The notes: generated by a model from the letters alone, not told the origin. Positions 48,999-58,226 are shown, counted from the first letter of the stretch. The stretch: DNA of 64,000 bases from CAZDVQ01 sp964508975 (GCA_964508975.1 CAZDVQ010000008.1:41405-105404); one strand, 5' to 3'. Made by a program: numbers and translations.

Positions 48999-50243
48999 CT
49001 AATCCAACAAAAACGTCTTGCGTAGCAAGTTCAAGGCCGCATAGGTGGTAAAGCGGATAAATTGCTCCCGGCTCCGACCAAAATGCATGGTTTTGGTCAC
49101 CACCTTGTCGCGACTGGCCACCGCAACACAAACCATGCCCACGGGCTTAGTTGGTGTGCCGCCACCGGGTCCGGCAATGCCTGAAACGGCTATGGCATAG
49201 TCGGCCTGTATGATGTTCAGCAGCCCTTGCGCCATTTGCGCCACAACGGTTTCGCTGACTACGCCTTCTTGCTCAATAGATTCAGGCTTAACACCTAATA
49301 CATTGATTTTTAATTCATTACTATACGAAACCACCGAGCCTTGAAATATCTCAGAAGCTCCTGGGTGCAAGGTGATTAAATGCGAAATAAAGCCACCGGT
49401 ACAACTCTCCGCCGTGGCAAGGGTTTTGCCCTTGGCCCGCAAAAGGTTCGACACCGCTTCTTCAAAGCTAATCTGGTTGCCAAAACACACGAAACTGTCA
49501 CCCAATAATGGTATTAATTCCTCCGACAACTTATCAAGTTCCTCAGACAATATTTCCTCGGTTTTTCCTCGGCCCGTTAATCTTAATCGTACGCCGCCTT
49601 GGTAGGGCAAATAGGCTAATTTGATGTGTGCTGGCAGCTTATCTTCCACCTCGGCAATCATTTCCTGCAACTGGGTTTCGCCAATGCCAAAGTTCAGTAA
49701 GGTACGGTGCGCAATAGGCGATAGATTAAAGCCAGTTTTTAGCCTGGGCATCACCTCGTTTTCCATCAAATACTGCATCTCGTACGGTACGCCCGGCATC
49801 GAAACGAAGACCTTGCCATTGCGCTCAAACCACATGCCCGGCGCTGTTCCCATCTTGTTGCGCAAGATGGTGGCCTTGGTAGGCATAAAACACTGAGGTT
49901 TATATTTATCGGTTAAAGGGCGGTTAAAGCGTGCAAACAACTCTACGAGGTTTTGCCAAGTTTCCTCGTGGTAGGCCATGTCCGACTCGAAATACTGCGC
50001 CATCACATGCTTGGTCAAGTCGTCCTTGGTTGGGCCTAAGCCGCCCGTTATCAACACCAAATCAGCCTCGGCCTCGGCCACCTTGAACGCAGCAACGATG
50101 GCTTCTGGCTCATCAGAGATGGCTTTCACCTGTTTAATCTCGATGCCCGAAAGGTTTAACAGCCGGGCAATCCAGCTCGAATTGGTATCTTGTACTTGAC
50201 CGATGAGGATTTCATCGCCGATGATGATGAGGTATGCTTTCAT
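48999..50243 (-). CDS. cinA: CinA family nicotinamide-nucleotide amidohydrolase
   Basis: 414 residues with both family domains. The N-terminal MoCF-like domain (about 1-170: IIGDEILIGQVQDTNSSWIA, ITGGLGPTKDDLT) and the C-terminal CinA amidase domain (about 255-414: ATAESCTGGFISHLIT, SVVSYSNELKINVLGV, AVSGIAGPGGGTPTKPVG). It recycles NMN (and ADP-ribose) in pyridine nucleotide salvage. Its ATG directly follows the stop of the T9SS type B gene with no spacer, suggesting co-transcription. Confidence 0.96.
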   Translation of the reverse strand: MKAYLIIIGDEILIGQVQDTNSSWIARLLNLSGIEIKQVKAISDEPEAIVAAFKVAEAEADLVLITGGLGPTKDDLTKHVMAQYFESDMAYHEETWQNLVELFARFNRPLTDKYKPQCFMPTKATILRNKMGTAPGMWFERNGKVFVSMPGVPYEMQYLMENEVMPRLKTGFNLSPIAHRTLLNFGIGETQLQEMIAEVEDKLPAHIKLAYLPYQGGVRLRLTGRGKTEEILSEELDKLSEELIPLLGDSFVCFGNQISFEEAVSNLLRAKGKTLATAESCTGGFISHLITLHPGASEIFQGSVVSYSNELKINVLGVKPESIEQEGVVSETVVAQMAQGLLNIIQADYAIAVSGIAGPGGGTPTKPVGMVCVAVASRDKVVTKTMHFGRSREQFIRFTTYAALNLLRKTFLLD

Positions 50244-53200
50244 TTAGCGGATTAATGTGAGATCACCTTGTAATTGTTCTTTGTGGCCGTCCACAAATTC
50301 AACGTTGATGATGTAAACATAGCTGTCCACGTTTTGTTCTTGACCTTTGTAAGTGCCATCCCAAGCCCCAATGCGCTGTCCTGGCTGGAAGTTCCTCGAC
50401 TCGAAAACCAAGTTACCCCAGCGGTTGTAAATCAACATGCTCGTGATCTCGAACAACTGTTCGTCGGCATAGGCCGTGAAATAGTCGTTCAGGTTATCAT
50501 CATTTGGGGTAAATGCGTTGGGAATGAACACCGTACGGTTCTTGAATATGTTCACTTGCGCCGAAGCCGTGGCGGTACAGCCATTGCCATCGGTTACCAA
50601 CAAGGTATAGTTGGTGCTTTCCAGCGGACTAGCATAGGGTTGAACACAGTTATTGCATGACAAGTCGTTAGCGGGTGTCCAGATATAAGTTGCTGGCAAT
50701 ACAGCTTGAACAGTAGCTTCTAATTGAACGCTATCGCCAAGGCTAATATCGTAACTGTTCGGCGAGATGCTTAAAATAATACCCACAGCATCAACTATAG
50801 TCGTGCTTTGGTTCGCTTGGCAACCAAATTGATCTCTTGCTATAACCGTATACTGACTTGGGGGTAAAAGCGTTGAAAATGAATCGTTTACAAAGCTTTG
50901 TCCGTTATTGTATGAATAGGTAAAAGGCGCTGTGCCATTGAGTACATCTACCGTAATTTGGCCGTCATCGCCTGGACAAAGCGGTTGTATCGTATTTACG
51001 GTCATGTTCAAGCTACTTTCACTTACTTGCACCGAATCGCTGATGGTACAGCCGTACAGGTTTGTAGCTGTAACGCTGTAGGTTTGTGTACCACCTGTAA
51101 ACGTGATGGTTGTGAGCGAGTCAGGACTGTTGTTGGCATTAGCGCCCCATTGATAATCAAAGTCAAAAGCCGCACTCACGATGTAGTAGGCTGTAAGCGT
51201 AATTTGCTGGTTTGGACAAGCATTCGTAAAGTTACTCTCGGCAAATATCTCCGGCATGCTCGATGGGAACACATCAAAGTTGGCAGTGCTCGTACAGCCA
51301 AAGTTGTTTGTAGCCGTAATGCTGTATGTAGTTATAACCGTTGGGTTCGTGACAATGCTGCTGCTGGTTTCACCTGTTGACCAAAGGTAGCTGAAGCTAT
51401 TGCCACCGGTGCTGCTGGCACTGATAGCGCCTGTACTACCTATACATACATTGGTATCGCCAGTTAAAGTTATAACAGGCAGGGGATTTACCGTAATCGT
51501 TGCTGTTTGACTAGCCGAACAACCGTTGGCATGCGTAGCTGTAACCGTAAGTGTTTGGCTAGATGCGGGTGTCAGGTTGATGCTTGTATTGGCCTCTCCG
51601 CTCGACCAGAGGTAGGTTACAGTTCCAGCAGTATTGCTAACGTTAGCTGTTAAGGTGGTTGAGGCACCTGCACAAAGGGTACTGTTACCCGTGATGTTGA
51701 TAATCGGCAATGCCGTTACGTTAACGTTTAGACTTGCGCTGGCTTGGCAGCCGTTCGAACTGGTAACCGTTACTTGGGGGCTGAAACTAGCGTTTAAATT
51801 CAAGTTTACGCTGCTGGTGGTTTGACCGCTTGACCATAAGTAAGTAAAGCCAGTACCGCCTTGAGCATCGGCTGTGAAGGTCAGGGTTTCTCCAGCACAT
51901 GCTTGCACTTGACCCAAAATACTCACCGTCGGAGGTGTTACCACGGTACCAACCACAGTATCGCTTGCAGTACAGCCGTTTTGGTTGGTCACGGTCACTT
52001 GGTAAGTAGCGCCGCTGTTGGGCACTACTGCAATACTGCTGCTAGTTGCACCTGTCGACCAAGCATAGCTGAAACTTGTTCCGCCGTTGGCCAGTGCCGT
52101 TAAGGTATCTGACTGTGCGCTACACGAGGCTCCATTACCCAGGATTTGTACCGTTGGCAATGGGTTTACTTGTACTGTATTGCTATTGGTGCCAGAACAG
52201 CCATTGGCTGCCGTTACGGTCACTTGGTATGCTATATTGCTGCTTGGTGTAACGTTGATGCTTGCCGTTGTAGCTCCGTTCGACCAGTTGTAGGTATAGA
52301 CCCCAGCAGCTAAACCGCTAACGCTCAGGTTGCTAGAAGCGCCTATACAAATGGCCAGGTTACCCGCAATGCTTGGCGTTAAACCTGGGTTAATGCTTAT
52401 GTTTTGGCTTGCGGTAGCACTGCAACCTGCCGAGTTGGTTGCGCTAACGGTATAAGTTGTTGCTAACGTTGGGCTTACCACAATGACGGCATCTGTTTCA
52501 CCGTTCGACCAGAGATAGGTAAAGCCAGATCCACCACTGCCTGCTGCGGTGAGGGTGCTGCTACTGCCGGCACAAATGGCGGTGGTGCCGCTGATGCTAA
52601 CCGTGGGGTTACCGCCAACACTAACCAGTTGGCTTGCTGTAGTAGTACAACCTGCACTGTTGGTTACGGTTACCGTAAAGTTTGCCGTGGCTGCTGGGTT
52701 AATGGTGATGCTTGAGCTCGTAGCACCGTTTGACCAGCTATAGGTATAGCCCGAACCACCTGTGGCTACAGCGTTGAGCGTGGTGGCTTGTCCGTTACAA
52801 ACACTAGCATTACCTGTAATAGCGACGGTACTAGCACTTTGGCTTTGGACCAGCACATCGTCGAACCAGTAAATTTCAGAAGAGGCTTTATTTGCGCCCC
52901 TCACCCTAATTTGTAAAGTGTTGCCGCTTAGGCCATTGACAAAGGCATTACCACTAGAACCGCCGCAAACATACCAGAATTGTTGCCAGCCCGTGTTGTT
53001 TAGGTTATATTCAAACTGGAGTTGGTCGTGACCGTTATCGATGGTTGAATTACCGGCACAGCCATAGTAAGGGCCGCCTGCCTGGCATTCGAAATCGCCT
53101 GAAAACCCGTAGTTTATCGAAATGGACACATCGCAAAAACCTGCTATATTGATGGGGTTTGCCGTCCAGTTATTGTTGTTTCCTCCGCCCACAGTACAGC

Positions 53201-53405
53201 AGGGCGAGCCTTCCATGTCTTGAATTTCAAAGCGGTTGTTGCGTTGGCCAGCAAAAGAAGCTGCGGTACCATCGCAATCAGTGTGGAAATCGACCCAACC
53301 TTGGTTGGCACCGTTAAAATCCTCCAGCCAGATGGTGGTTTGGGCTTGAAGCGAAATGGTGAAAATAGCTGTAAAGAACAGGGCAAAACCAATGCTTGGT
53401 CTCAT
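50244..53405 (-). CDS. Giant secreted repeat protein with type B T9SS sorting domain
   Basis: 1053 residues from ATG 53405, which gives the signal peptide MRPSIGFALFFTAIFTISLQAQ; ATG 53447 upstream would precede it and is less likely. An N-terminal lectin-like domain (TTIWLEDFNGANQGW..., about 22-185) is followed by about eight Ig-like/PKD-type repeats of 75-80 residues with TYLWSNGETT and VTVTNSAGCTATAS signatures, then an SprB-type repeat. The last 95 residues are a type B T9SS domain (NRTVFIPNAFTPNDDNLNDYF, IYNRWGNLVFES, WDGTYKGQ, VDSYVYII). Expected to be a large surface-attached adhesin. A -7 box TAATTTTG lies upstream. Confidence 0.92.
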   Translation of the reverse strand: MRPSIGFALFFTAIFTISLQAQTTIWLEDFNGANQGWVDFHTDCDGTAASFAGQRNNRFEIQDMEGSPCCTVGGGNNNNWTANPINIAGFCDVSISINYGFSGDFECQAGGPYYGCAGNSTIDNGHDQLQFEYNLNNTGWQQFWYVCGGSSGNAFVNGLSGNTLQIRVRGANKASSEIYWFDDVLVQSQSASTVAITGNASVCNGQATTLNAVATGGSGYTYSWSNGATSSSITINPAATANFTVTVTNSAGCTTTASQLVSVGGNPTVSISGTTAICAGSSSTLTAAGSGGSGFTYLWSNGETDAVIVVSPTLATTYTVSATNSAGCSATASQNISINPGLTPSIAGNLAICIGASSNLSVSGLAAGVYTYNWSNGATTASINVTPSSNIAYQVTVTAANGCSGTNSNTVQVNPLPTVQILGNGASCSAQSDTLTALANGGTSFSYAWSTGATSSSIAVVPNSGATYQVTVTNQNGCTASDTVVGTVVTPPTVSILGQVQACAGETLTFTADAQGGTGFTYLWSSGQTTSSVNLNLNASFSPQVTVTSSNGCQASASLNVNVTALPIINITGNSTLCAGASTTLTANVSNTAGTVTYLWSSGEANTSINLTPASSQTLTVTATHANGCSASQTATITVNPLPVITLTGDTNVCIGSTGAISASSTGGNSFSYLWSTGETSSSIVTNPTVITTYSITATNNFGCTSTANFDVFPSSMPEIFAESNFTNACPNQQITLTAYYIVSAAFDFDYQWGANANNSPDSLTTITFTGGTQTYSVTATNLYGCTISDSVQVSESSLNMTVNTIQPLCPGDDGQITVDVLNGTAPFTYSYNNGQSFVNDSFSTLLPPSQYTVIARDQFGCQANQSTTIVDAVGIILSISPNSYDISLGDSVQLEATVQAVLPATYIWTPANDLSCNNCVQPYASPLESTNYTLLVTDGNGCTATASAQVNIFKNRTVFIPNAFTPNDDNLNDYFTAYADEQLFEITSMLIYNRWGNLVFESRNFQPGQRIGAWDGTYKGQEQNVDSYVYIINVEFVDGHKEQLQGDLTLIR

Positions 53406-53454
53406 AATAAATGTGGTGGTGTGTGTGAATGTGCGTGAGTGCCGCAAAATTACG

Positions 53455-53462
53455 CCACAAAA
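53455..53462 (-). promoter_or_regulatory. Promoter -7 box TAATTTTG for the type B T9SS gene
   Basis: Exact TAnnTTTG match on the minus strand, 50 bases upstream of ATG 53405; it supports this start over ATG 53447. Confidence 0.5.
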
Positions 53463-53528
53463 CGTTAACTAGGGTTTAATTATTTGCCTAAGTCAGGGTA
53501 TTCTATCTAAAAAACAGCCCAATTTCTT

Positions 53529-53536
53529 TACCTTTG
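53529..53536 (+). promoter_or_regulatory. Promoter -7 box TACCTTTG for the TPR-like gene
   Basis: Exact TAnnTTTG match, 18 bases before ATG 53555. Confidence 0.55.
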
Positions 53537-53554
53537 GCTTATAATACTCGCGTT

Positions 53555-54412
53555 ATGAAACATTGGATAGCATTCTCTTGGTTTATGATAGGCTTAACGG
53601 CCTTGCAGGCTCAAATTCCCAACGATAAATTATTGGATAAAGGGGTGTATTACTTTGAGCAAGATATGCTTGATTCTGCCATTTACTGCTGGGAAAGGGT
53701 CTTGGTCAAATTTACAGAGAAAGAACAGGCTTATGGTCGTGCCATGCTCAACCTAGGCGTTGCTTATACCGCCCTCGAAAACGAGGAAATGGCCCTGAAA
53801 TGGTACAACACTTTGCTTCTAAGCGATGTGAACGACCTTGATATTGGCTTTGAACCCAAAGAAGACTTCGCCTCCTACAAACACAACGCTTGCATGCGCA
53901 TGGCTACCATTTATGCCGAGCAAGGAGATTATGCTAAAGCTTTAGATTACACCCAACTGGCTGCTAAAAAGCACACTTATCATACCTCCTATGCAGGTGC
54001 TTTCGATTATCGTAACCTTACCCTAGCCAACTGGCAGGCCGAGTATTACAAGCGCCTGAACATGCCCGATTCTAGTCTGCATGTATTGCTACAGGCCATT
54101 TTCGACCGCGAAATTGGCTACCGCTTACCCGAGATGAAGGTGTTCTCAACCGATGATTACACCGGTAAAATTACCGGCAAAACCCTGGCCTTGATTGACC
54201 AGCTTTACGGGCGTGAAAAGTTTTTGAAAGCTCTAGACAAAGCCTTGGAGAAAATTAAAATCACTGAAACTACGCTAGGCTATAAAACAGCTAGTTTCAG
54301 CCTATTCAAAATGGACTTTATCCTAGGCACAACGCTAGATAAACCTGAAAATATATACTTTATCGACCAGATTAAAGCTACCGAGTTTTATAAACAACTC
54401 ACCACGCCATAA
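53555..54412 (+). CDS. Secreted TPR-like protein
   Basis: 285 residues from ATG 53555 (signal MKHWIAFSWFMIGLTALQAQ). The mature part begins with TPR-like helices: KLLDKGVYYFEQDMLDSAIYCWERVL, YGRAMLNLGVAYTALENEEMALKWYNTLL, RMATIYAEQGDYAKALDYTQLA. The C-terminal half is helical with no recognised motif. Probably periplasmic, mediating protein contacts. It ends 3 bases before the convergent deoxynucleoside kinase. Confidence 0.8.
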   Translation: MKHWIAFSWFMIGLTALQAQIPNDKLLDKGVYYFEQDMLDSAIYCWERVLVKFTEKEQAYGRAMLNLGVAYTALENEEMALKWYNTLLLSDVNDLDIGFEPKEDFASYKHNACMRMATIYAEQGDYAKALDYTQLAAKKHTYHTSYAGAFDYRNLTLANWQAEYYKRLNMPDSSLHVLLQAIFDREIGYRLPEMKVFSTDDYTGKITGKTLALIDQLYGREKFLKALDKALEKIKITETTLGYKTASFSLFKMDFILGTTLDKPENIYFIDQIKATEFYKQLTTP

Positions 54413-54415
54413 TGA

Positions 54416-55060
54416 CTACGATATCCTAACGGTATGTAAACCAGGCTTATATGAGCTGCTGATACATTCCTTGATGATACCGTAATGCTTAGGGTCCTTG
54501 ATAAAATCTCGGTCTTGGAGGTCAATCACCAAGATGGGTAACTCAGCTTCCGTTCTGAAATAATTGAAGTAAGCATCTTGGATTTTCTTGAGGTAATCGG
54601 CCCCGATACGGAGCTCGTAAGGCCGGTTCCGCTTGCGTATATTGCTGATCAGTTGGTCAACATCACGGTGCAGGTACACCAACAAATCGGGCTTGGGAAA
54701 CGACATGTCAAGTGTCTCAAACAGCTTTTGAAATAGCCTCAATTCTTCCCCTTCCAGGTTTTGCCCCGCGAAGAGCAAGGTTTTTGAAAATATATAGTCC
54801 GATATGGTATACTCGCTAAACAAGTCGCGGCCAATCAGCATGTTTTGCAGTTGTTTATGCCGCTCGGTCATGAAAAATAGCTCAACAGGAAACGCGTATC
54901 GCTCTGGATTTTGGTAAAACAGGGGCAGAAATGGATTGTCGGAAAACTCCTCGAGGATCAATTTAGCGTTCATTTCCTCGCTTAGCATATGGCATAGCGA
55001 GGTTTTACCTGCCCCGATATTACCCTCTACCACGATGAAATTACCATTTGCAATACGCAT
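54416..55060 (-). CDS. Deoxynucleoside kinase
   Basis: 214 residues. P-loop VVEGNIGAGKTSL at about 10-22; EEFSDNPFLPLFYQNPERYAFPVELFFMTERH is the substrate-site region with the conserved E-x-x-x-x-N and F-x-x-E-x-x-F pattern. DLLVYLHRDVDQL and ISNIRKRNRPYE hold the LID arginines. Phosphorylates deoxynucleosides for salvage; the specificity (dA/dG or dC type) cannot be called by eye. The gene starts 22 bases from the GC-rich element on its upstream side. Confidence 0.92.
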   Translation of the reverse strand: MRIANGNFIVVEGNIGAGKTSLCHMLSEEMNAKLILEEFSDNPFLPLFYQNPERYAFPVELFFMTERHKQLQNMLIGRDLFSEYTISDYIFSKTLLFAGQNLEGEELRLFQKLFETLDMSFPKPDLLVYLHRDVDQLISNIRKRNRPYELRIGADYLKKIQDAYFNYFRTEAELPILVIDLQDRDFIKDPKHYGIIKECISSSYKPGLHTVRIS

Positions 55061-55082
55061 GGTTTAATTTTAGTTTTTATTG

Positions 55083-55225
55083 ATTTGGGCGTGCCCCTCG
55101 CTTCGTTGGGCGTATTTCAATACGCCCCTACGTCGCTCGGGTCGCCGTCTTTCAGGCGCGCCTGTCGGCTTGGTACCGCTGCGCGGCACTGGCCCTGCTA
55201 CGCGGGCCACCTTCCAGCCGGCTCA
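55083..55225 (+). repeat. GC-rich TTTTTGGGCG element, copy 14
   Basis: ATTTGGGCGTGCCCCTCGC, then GGGCGTATTTCAATACGCCC hairpin, GGCGACCCGAGC-type blocks reversed as GCTCGGGTCGCCGTC, and GGCGCGCCTGTCGGC. Located on the upstream side of the deoxynucleoside kinase gene. Confidence 0.65.
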
Positions 55226-55252
55226 CGCAAAAGTAAATATTATTTCACGTGT

Positions 55253-55411
55253 AGAGTATGTTTGGACTTTAGCTTCCGGCGAAAAACAGCTCTTTTCGGA
55301 TGATTTTTGCTTTTAAAAATAGTTACTTAGCTCCACTATGCGCCCATTTTTTTAAGCAAGCTCATCCAAAAATAGCTCGTTTTTCCCTCGAAACCCAAAA
55401 TCCAAACATAG
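55253..55411. mobile_element. MITE-like element, copy C (inverted)
   Basis: GAGTATGTTTGGACTTTAGC to CCCAAAATCCAAACATA; the opposite orientation to copies A and B. The right tip is mutated (CATAGCTTA where CATACTC is expected), so no clear target duplication is left. It ends about 60 bases before the SRP RNA promoter. Confidence 0.75.
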
Positions 55412-55469
55412 CTTAGCTTTCATTCTGGATATTGTAAACATAATATTAAAAAATAAAAGCCCAAACCCT

Positions 55470-55498
55470 TTGTAAATCCAATAATGTACTTACCTTTG
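55470..55498 (+). promoter_or_regulatory. SRP RNA promoter (TTG - N18 - TACCTTTG)
   Basis: TTG 55470-55472 and TACCTTTG 55491-55498 match the -33/-7 consensus; the RNA would begin about 6 bases later. Confidence 0.78.
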
Positions 55499-55503
55499 CG
55501 CCT

Positions 55504-55604
55504 CGGAGTGAGGTTCGTACGGCATGCTCCTGCTGAACTCCCCCAGGTCGGAAACGAAGCAAGGGTAGGCGGTTGTAGCGGCCGGTATGGATCCACTCCT
55601 TTTT
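55504..55604 (+). ncRNA. ffs: Signal recognition particle RNA, small bacterial type (4.5S RNA)
   Basis: About 100 nt. The closing stem GGAGTG (55505-55510) pairs with CACTCC (55594-55599). The conserved apical domain reads CCCCAGGTCGGAAACGAAGC, AAGGGTA, that is the asymmetric loop and GGAA-type tetraloop hairpin that binds Ffh. A T run follows directly. Function: targets ribosomes making membrane proteins to the membrane with Ffh/FtsY. Confidence 0.92.
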
Positions 55605-55655
55605 TATTTTATATATAGCAATAGCATCTAGAACCCTAAAGCGGACAAATATATC

Positions 55656-55870
55656 AGCGATGGGTGAGGTCGTAGAGACCCAAGAATTTGCGTCTGACTT
55701 TGAAAGGACGATAATGCCAAACAGAATTTTCAAATCATATCGTCCTTTCAGGACTTAATGTTTGACCACATCCATTTCGATGGGTTCTGGTCGTGCTTTC
55801 AGCACTTCCTCACCCATCGCTAAGACATGGTGCCGTTTCACGGCAGCAAAACCATATGACTTGAATACGT
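55656..55870. other. Structured intergenic segment, multibranch fold
   Basis: A perfect 14-bp closing stem: AGCGATGGGTGAGG (55658-55671) pairs with CCTCACCCATCGCT (55807-55820). Inside are a 12-bp stem GAAAGGACGATA (55699-55710) / TATCGTCCTTTC (55738-55749) and a GTGCTTTCAGCAC hairpin; just outside is a TGCCGTTTCACGGCA hairpin. No coding frame is credible. It may be an unknown RNA or a mosaic of dispersed palindromes. Confidence 0.6.
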
Positions 55871-55913
55871 TTCCAACTATATGTCAGACGACAAATTCCA
55901 CAATCCATAATCA

Positions 55914-55949
55914 CAAAAAAAGGCCAACGTGAAAACGTTGGCCTTTTTT
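55914..55949. terminator. Bidirectional terminator
   Basis: A run, stem AAGGCCAACGT / ACGTTGGCCTT with GAAA loop, T run; serves the minus-strand gene ending at 55971. Confidence 0.88.
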
Positions 55950-55970
55950 GTATAGATTTAGCTGTGTTGG

Positions 55971-56549
55971 CTACTCGCCAATCGGCTTGCCATCGATTAA
56001 AATATCTGATGGGCTGAAATTTGGATCGTTTGGAACCATAGCGCTAATCTGGATGGTCACGTCAAAAGGCTTGAACACTGGTTCGCCTTTCATGGCCAAA
56101 CCTTGAGCCGCCAACTTCTTGGCCATGATGCTCTCGATTTGTACTACATCACCTTTGGCTGTGCTTACCTCTGCACCACTTGGTACATAGATGGTAGCTT
56201 TGAATTGCTCCTCCATTTTTACACCTTTCACGGTTACCTCTTTCAAGATTGATGGAGCGTAAACAATGAATTTACCGTTTTCAATACGGCCTTCAACGGT
56301 GTAGCGGCCAACTTTTACAAGCTGCGACAACACATCTTCAGAACCGTTGACGAGTTTAACGTCCAACAACACGCGCATGGTGTTTTGGTCCCATTCTTCA
56401 CCAGAAACGGGGAAGCCAAAATCAAGTACAATGGCGTTGTTGCCTGCTGGGTCGAGTGACCTAACCAAGGTTTTTCCATCTTGGGCCTGGAGCGACAAGG
56501 TGCTCATGGCTAATACTACTGCTGCAAGTAAAAGTTTAATGGTTCTCAT
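55971..56549 (-). CDS. Secreted protein of unknown function
   Basis: 192 residues from ATG 56549, giving the signal peptide MRTIKLLLAAVVLAMSTLSLQAQ; an upstream ATG at 56597 adds a non-signal N terminus. The mature protein is beta-rich with no cysteine: KTLVRSLDPAGNNAIVLDFGFPVSGEEWDQNTMRVLLD in parts, YTVEGRIENGKFIVYAPSILKEV, FKATIYVPSGAEV, ending PSDILIDGKPIGE. Family not recognised. Single gene with a terminator. Confidence 0.78.
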   Translation of the reverse strand: MRTIKLLLAAVVLAMSTLSLQAQDGKTLVRSLDPAGNNAIVLDFGFPVSGEEWDQNTMRVLLDVKLVNGSEDVLSQLVKVGRYTVEGRIENGKFIVYAPSILKEVTVKGVKMEEQFKATIYVPSGAEVSTAKGDVVQIESIMAKKLAAQGLAMKGEPVFKPFDVTIQISAMVPNDPNFSPSDILIDGKPIGE

Positions 56550-56689
56550 TGGGTTAAATGTTTTGTTTAAAGTTATGTGGCGGGGCAAAACCCGCATAAA
56601 GTTAGGCTAAAATTTGATTTGACTTTAAATTCTCCTGTAAAAAGGCAATAATAGTACCAAGTTTGGTTTTATTACTAGCTGAATGTACG

Positions 56690-56798
56690 AACGTCGCGCC
56701 AGGCATACGGAGGGCAGCGGCGCAGCCGCTGGTGCCGTAGGCACCGACCGTAGGGAGCCCGGAGTACGCCGACGGCGCAGCGCGCCGGGGCGCCCAAA
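56690..56798 (-). repeat. GC-rich TTTTTGGGCG element, copy 15 (inverted)
   Basis: GGAGGGCAGCGGCGCAGCC, GGTGCCGTAGGCACC hairpin and the conserved end GACGGCGCAGCGCGCCGGGG, CGCCCAAATAAA. Confidence 0.7.
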
Positions 56799-56850
56799 TA
56801 AAAATGATAAATGGTCAATTAGTTTAACGCAGCTTCATGTTTTATGTTGT

Positions 56851-58116
56851 TTAACCATTCGTTTTTCGAAGGCAAGCCCTGTTGATTTCACCTACATTTT
56901 TGCAACCAGCCAAACCCATGGTCAACTCAAAGTCGGCCCAAAAGTTCGACAATACATCGTAAACGCCTTGCTCGCCGTCAATGGCTAGGCCATACACGTA
57001 GGGTCTCCCAATGCACACCGCGCTGGCACCCAAGGCCAATGCTTTAAATGCATCGGCTCCTGTGCGGATACCGCTATCCACAATGAGGGGTATTTGCCCA
57101 TTGACTGCCGCCGCAATCTCTGGCAACATGCTGATGGTACTGGCCGAACCATCTACCTGTCGGCCGCCATGGTTTGAAATGATAATACCATTGATACCAT
57201 GCGATATAGCTTTCACCGCATCATCAGGATGTAAAATACCTTTTAATAATATAGGCAAACTGGTTTTACCCCGCAAAAATTGTAGGTCCTCCCAAGTCAA
57301 GGAAGGCCTGGAATAAATTTGTATAAACTTCCGCACGGCTTTTAAGGCAATGCCCGATTTCAAATTTTGCCAAAAAGGACCCGGGTAGCGCTTACACATA
57401 TGGTATAAAGTAACCAAGGACTCAAAGCCTGGCTTAACCTTCGGTCCTGGCGTCTCGTCTGGCTGCTCGAGTAATTGCCTAAACACGGGGTCGTGCGTGT
57501 ATTGCGCGATGCCCATGCCCCGGAGGAAGGGCAAATACGCGAGGTCAAGGTCACGGGTACGCCAGCCCAGTAGGGTAGTGTCGAGCGTTACCACGATGGC
57601 CTCACAGCCGCTGGCCTCGGCCCTTTTGACGAAGCTCTCAACCAGCTCGTTTGATTTACTCCAATACAGTTGGAACCAACGCGGTGCAGTGCCCATTGCA
57701 CTGGCCGTTTTTTCCATGTGCACCGAGGCTTGGTTCGAGAAAATATAGGGCATTTGTAATTGGGCGGCTGCCTTGGCCACTGCTAAATCGGCATCGGGAT
57801 GGGCCATTTCAAGCACACCAATAGGCGCAAGCAGGAATGGGCTAGGATAGTGCTTGCCCAGGAGATGTATGCTGGTATCGCGTTCCGATACGTCTTGCAG
57901 CATGCGGGGCAGAATTTGCCATGCCGCAAAATCAGCCCGGTTCAGGGCCATGGTCAATTCTTTGCCTGCGCCACCAGCTATGTAGGCAAAAGCCTCGGCC
58001 GAGATGATATCCTTGGCCTTGTTTTCAAGCGCTTGGGTATCTACCGGGATTTTAGATTTCCGGCCAGCAGCACCATTCAAGTATATATCGCGTTGACGAT
58101 CGACAGCTTTTGACAT
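56851..58116 (-). CDS. FMN-dependent alpha-hydroxy-acid oxidizing protein
   Basis: 421 residues from ATG 58116; an earlier ATG at 58167 is possible. Member of the lactate/glycolate oxidase family. AFAYIAGGAGKELT near the N terminus, LLAPIGVLEMAHPDADLAVA, QLYWSKSN, a long insert, LPILLKGILHPDDAVKAI with the flavin-contacting Lys, IIISNHGGRQVDG with the catalytic His and Arg, and DSGIRTGADAFKALALGA for FMN phosphate. The length, with extra loops, is closer to lactate 2-monooxygenase-type enzymes than to short lactate oxidases. Substrate not assigned. Confidence 0.9.
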   Translation of the reverse strand: MSKAVDRQRDIYLNGAAGRKSKIPVDTQALENKAKDIISAEAFAYIAGGAGKELTMALNRADFAAWQILPRMLQDVSERDTSIHLLGKHYPSPFLLAPIGVLEMAHPDADLAVAKAAAQLQMPYIFSNQASVHMEKTASAMGTAPRWFQLYWSKSNELVESFVKRAEASGCEAIVVTLDTTLLGWRTRDLDLAYLPFLRGMGIAQYTHDPVFRQLLEQPDETPGPKVKPGFESLVTLYHMCKRYPGPFWQNLKSGIALKAVRKFIQIYSRPSLTWEDLQFLRGKTSLPILLKGILHPDDAVKAISHGINGIIISNHGGRQVDGSASTISMLPEIAAAVNGQIPLIVDSGIRTGADAFKALALGASAVCIGRPYVYGLAIDGEQGVYDVLSNFWADFELTMGLAGCKNVGEINRACLRKTNG

Positions 58117-58193
58117 AGGTAATCTCGATTTGAAACGCAAGGTAAATATATTTAAGTATTTGGCCATAATTGATGATGGATAAATACTTATAA

Positions 58194-58224
58194 AAAAAGG
58201 CTACACTTGTGGGTGTAGCCTTTC
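58194..58224 (-). terminator. Terminator of the 19-residue gene
   Basis: Minus strand: AAAGGCTACACC / GTGTAGCCTTTTTTT, beginning 4 bases after the TAG of the microgene. Confidence 0.85.
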
Positions 58225-58226
58225 TC

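Noticed and set aside
55446..55733. 95-codon minus-strand frame over the SRP RNA
   Set aside because: It covers a clear ffs gene with promoter and terminator; no protein signature.
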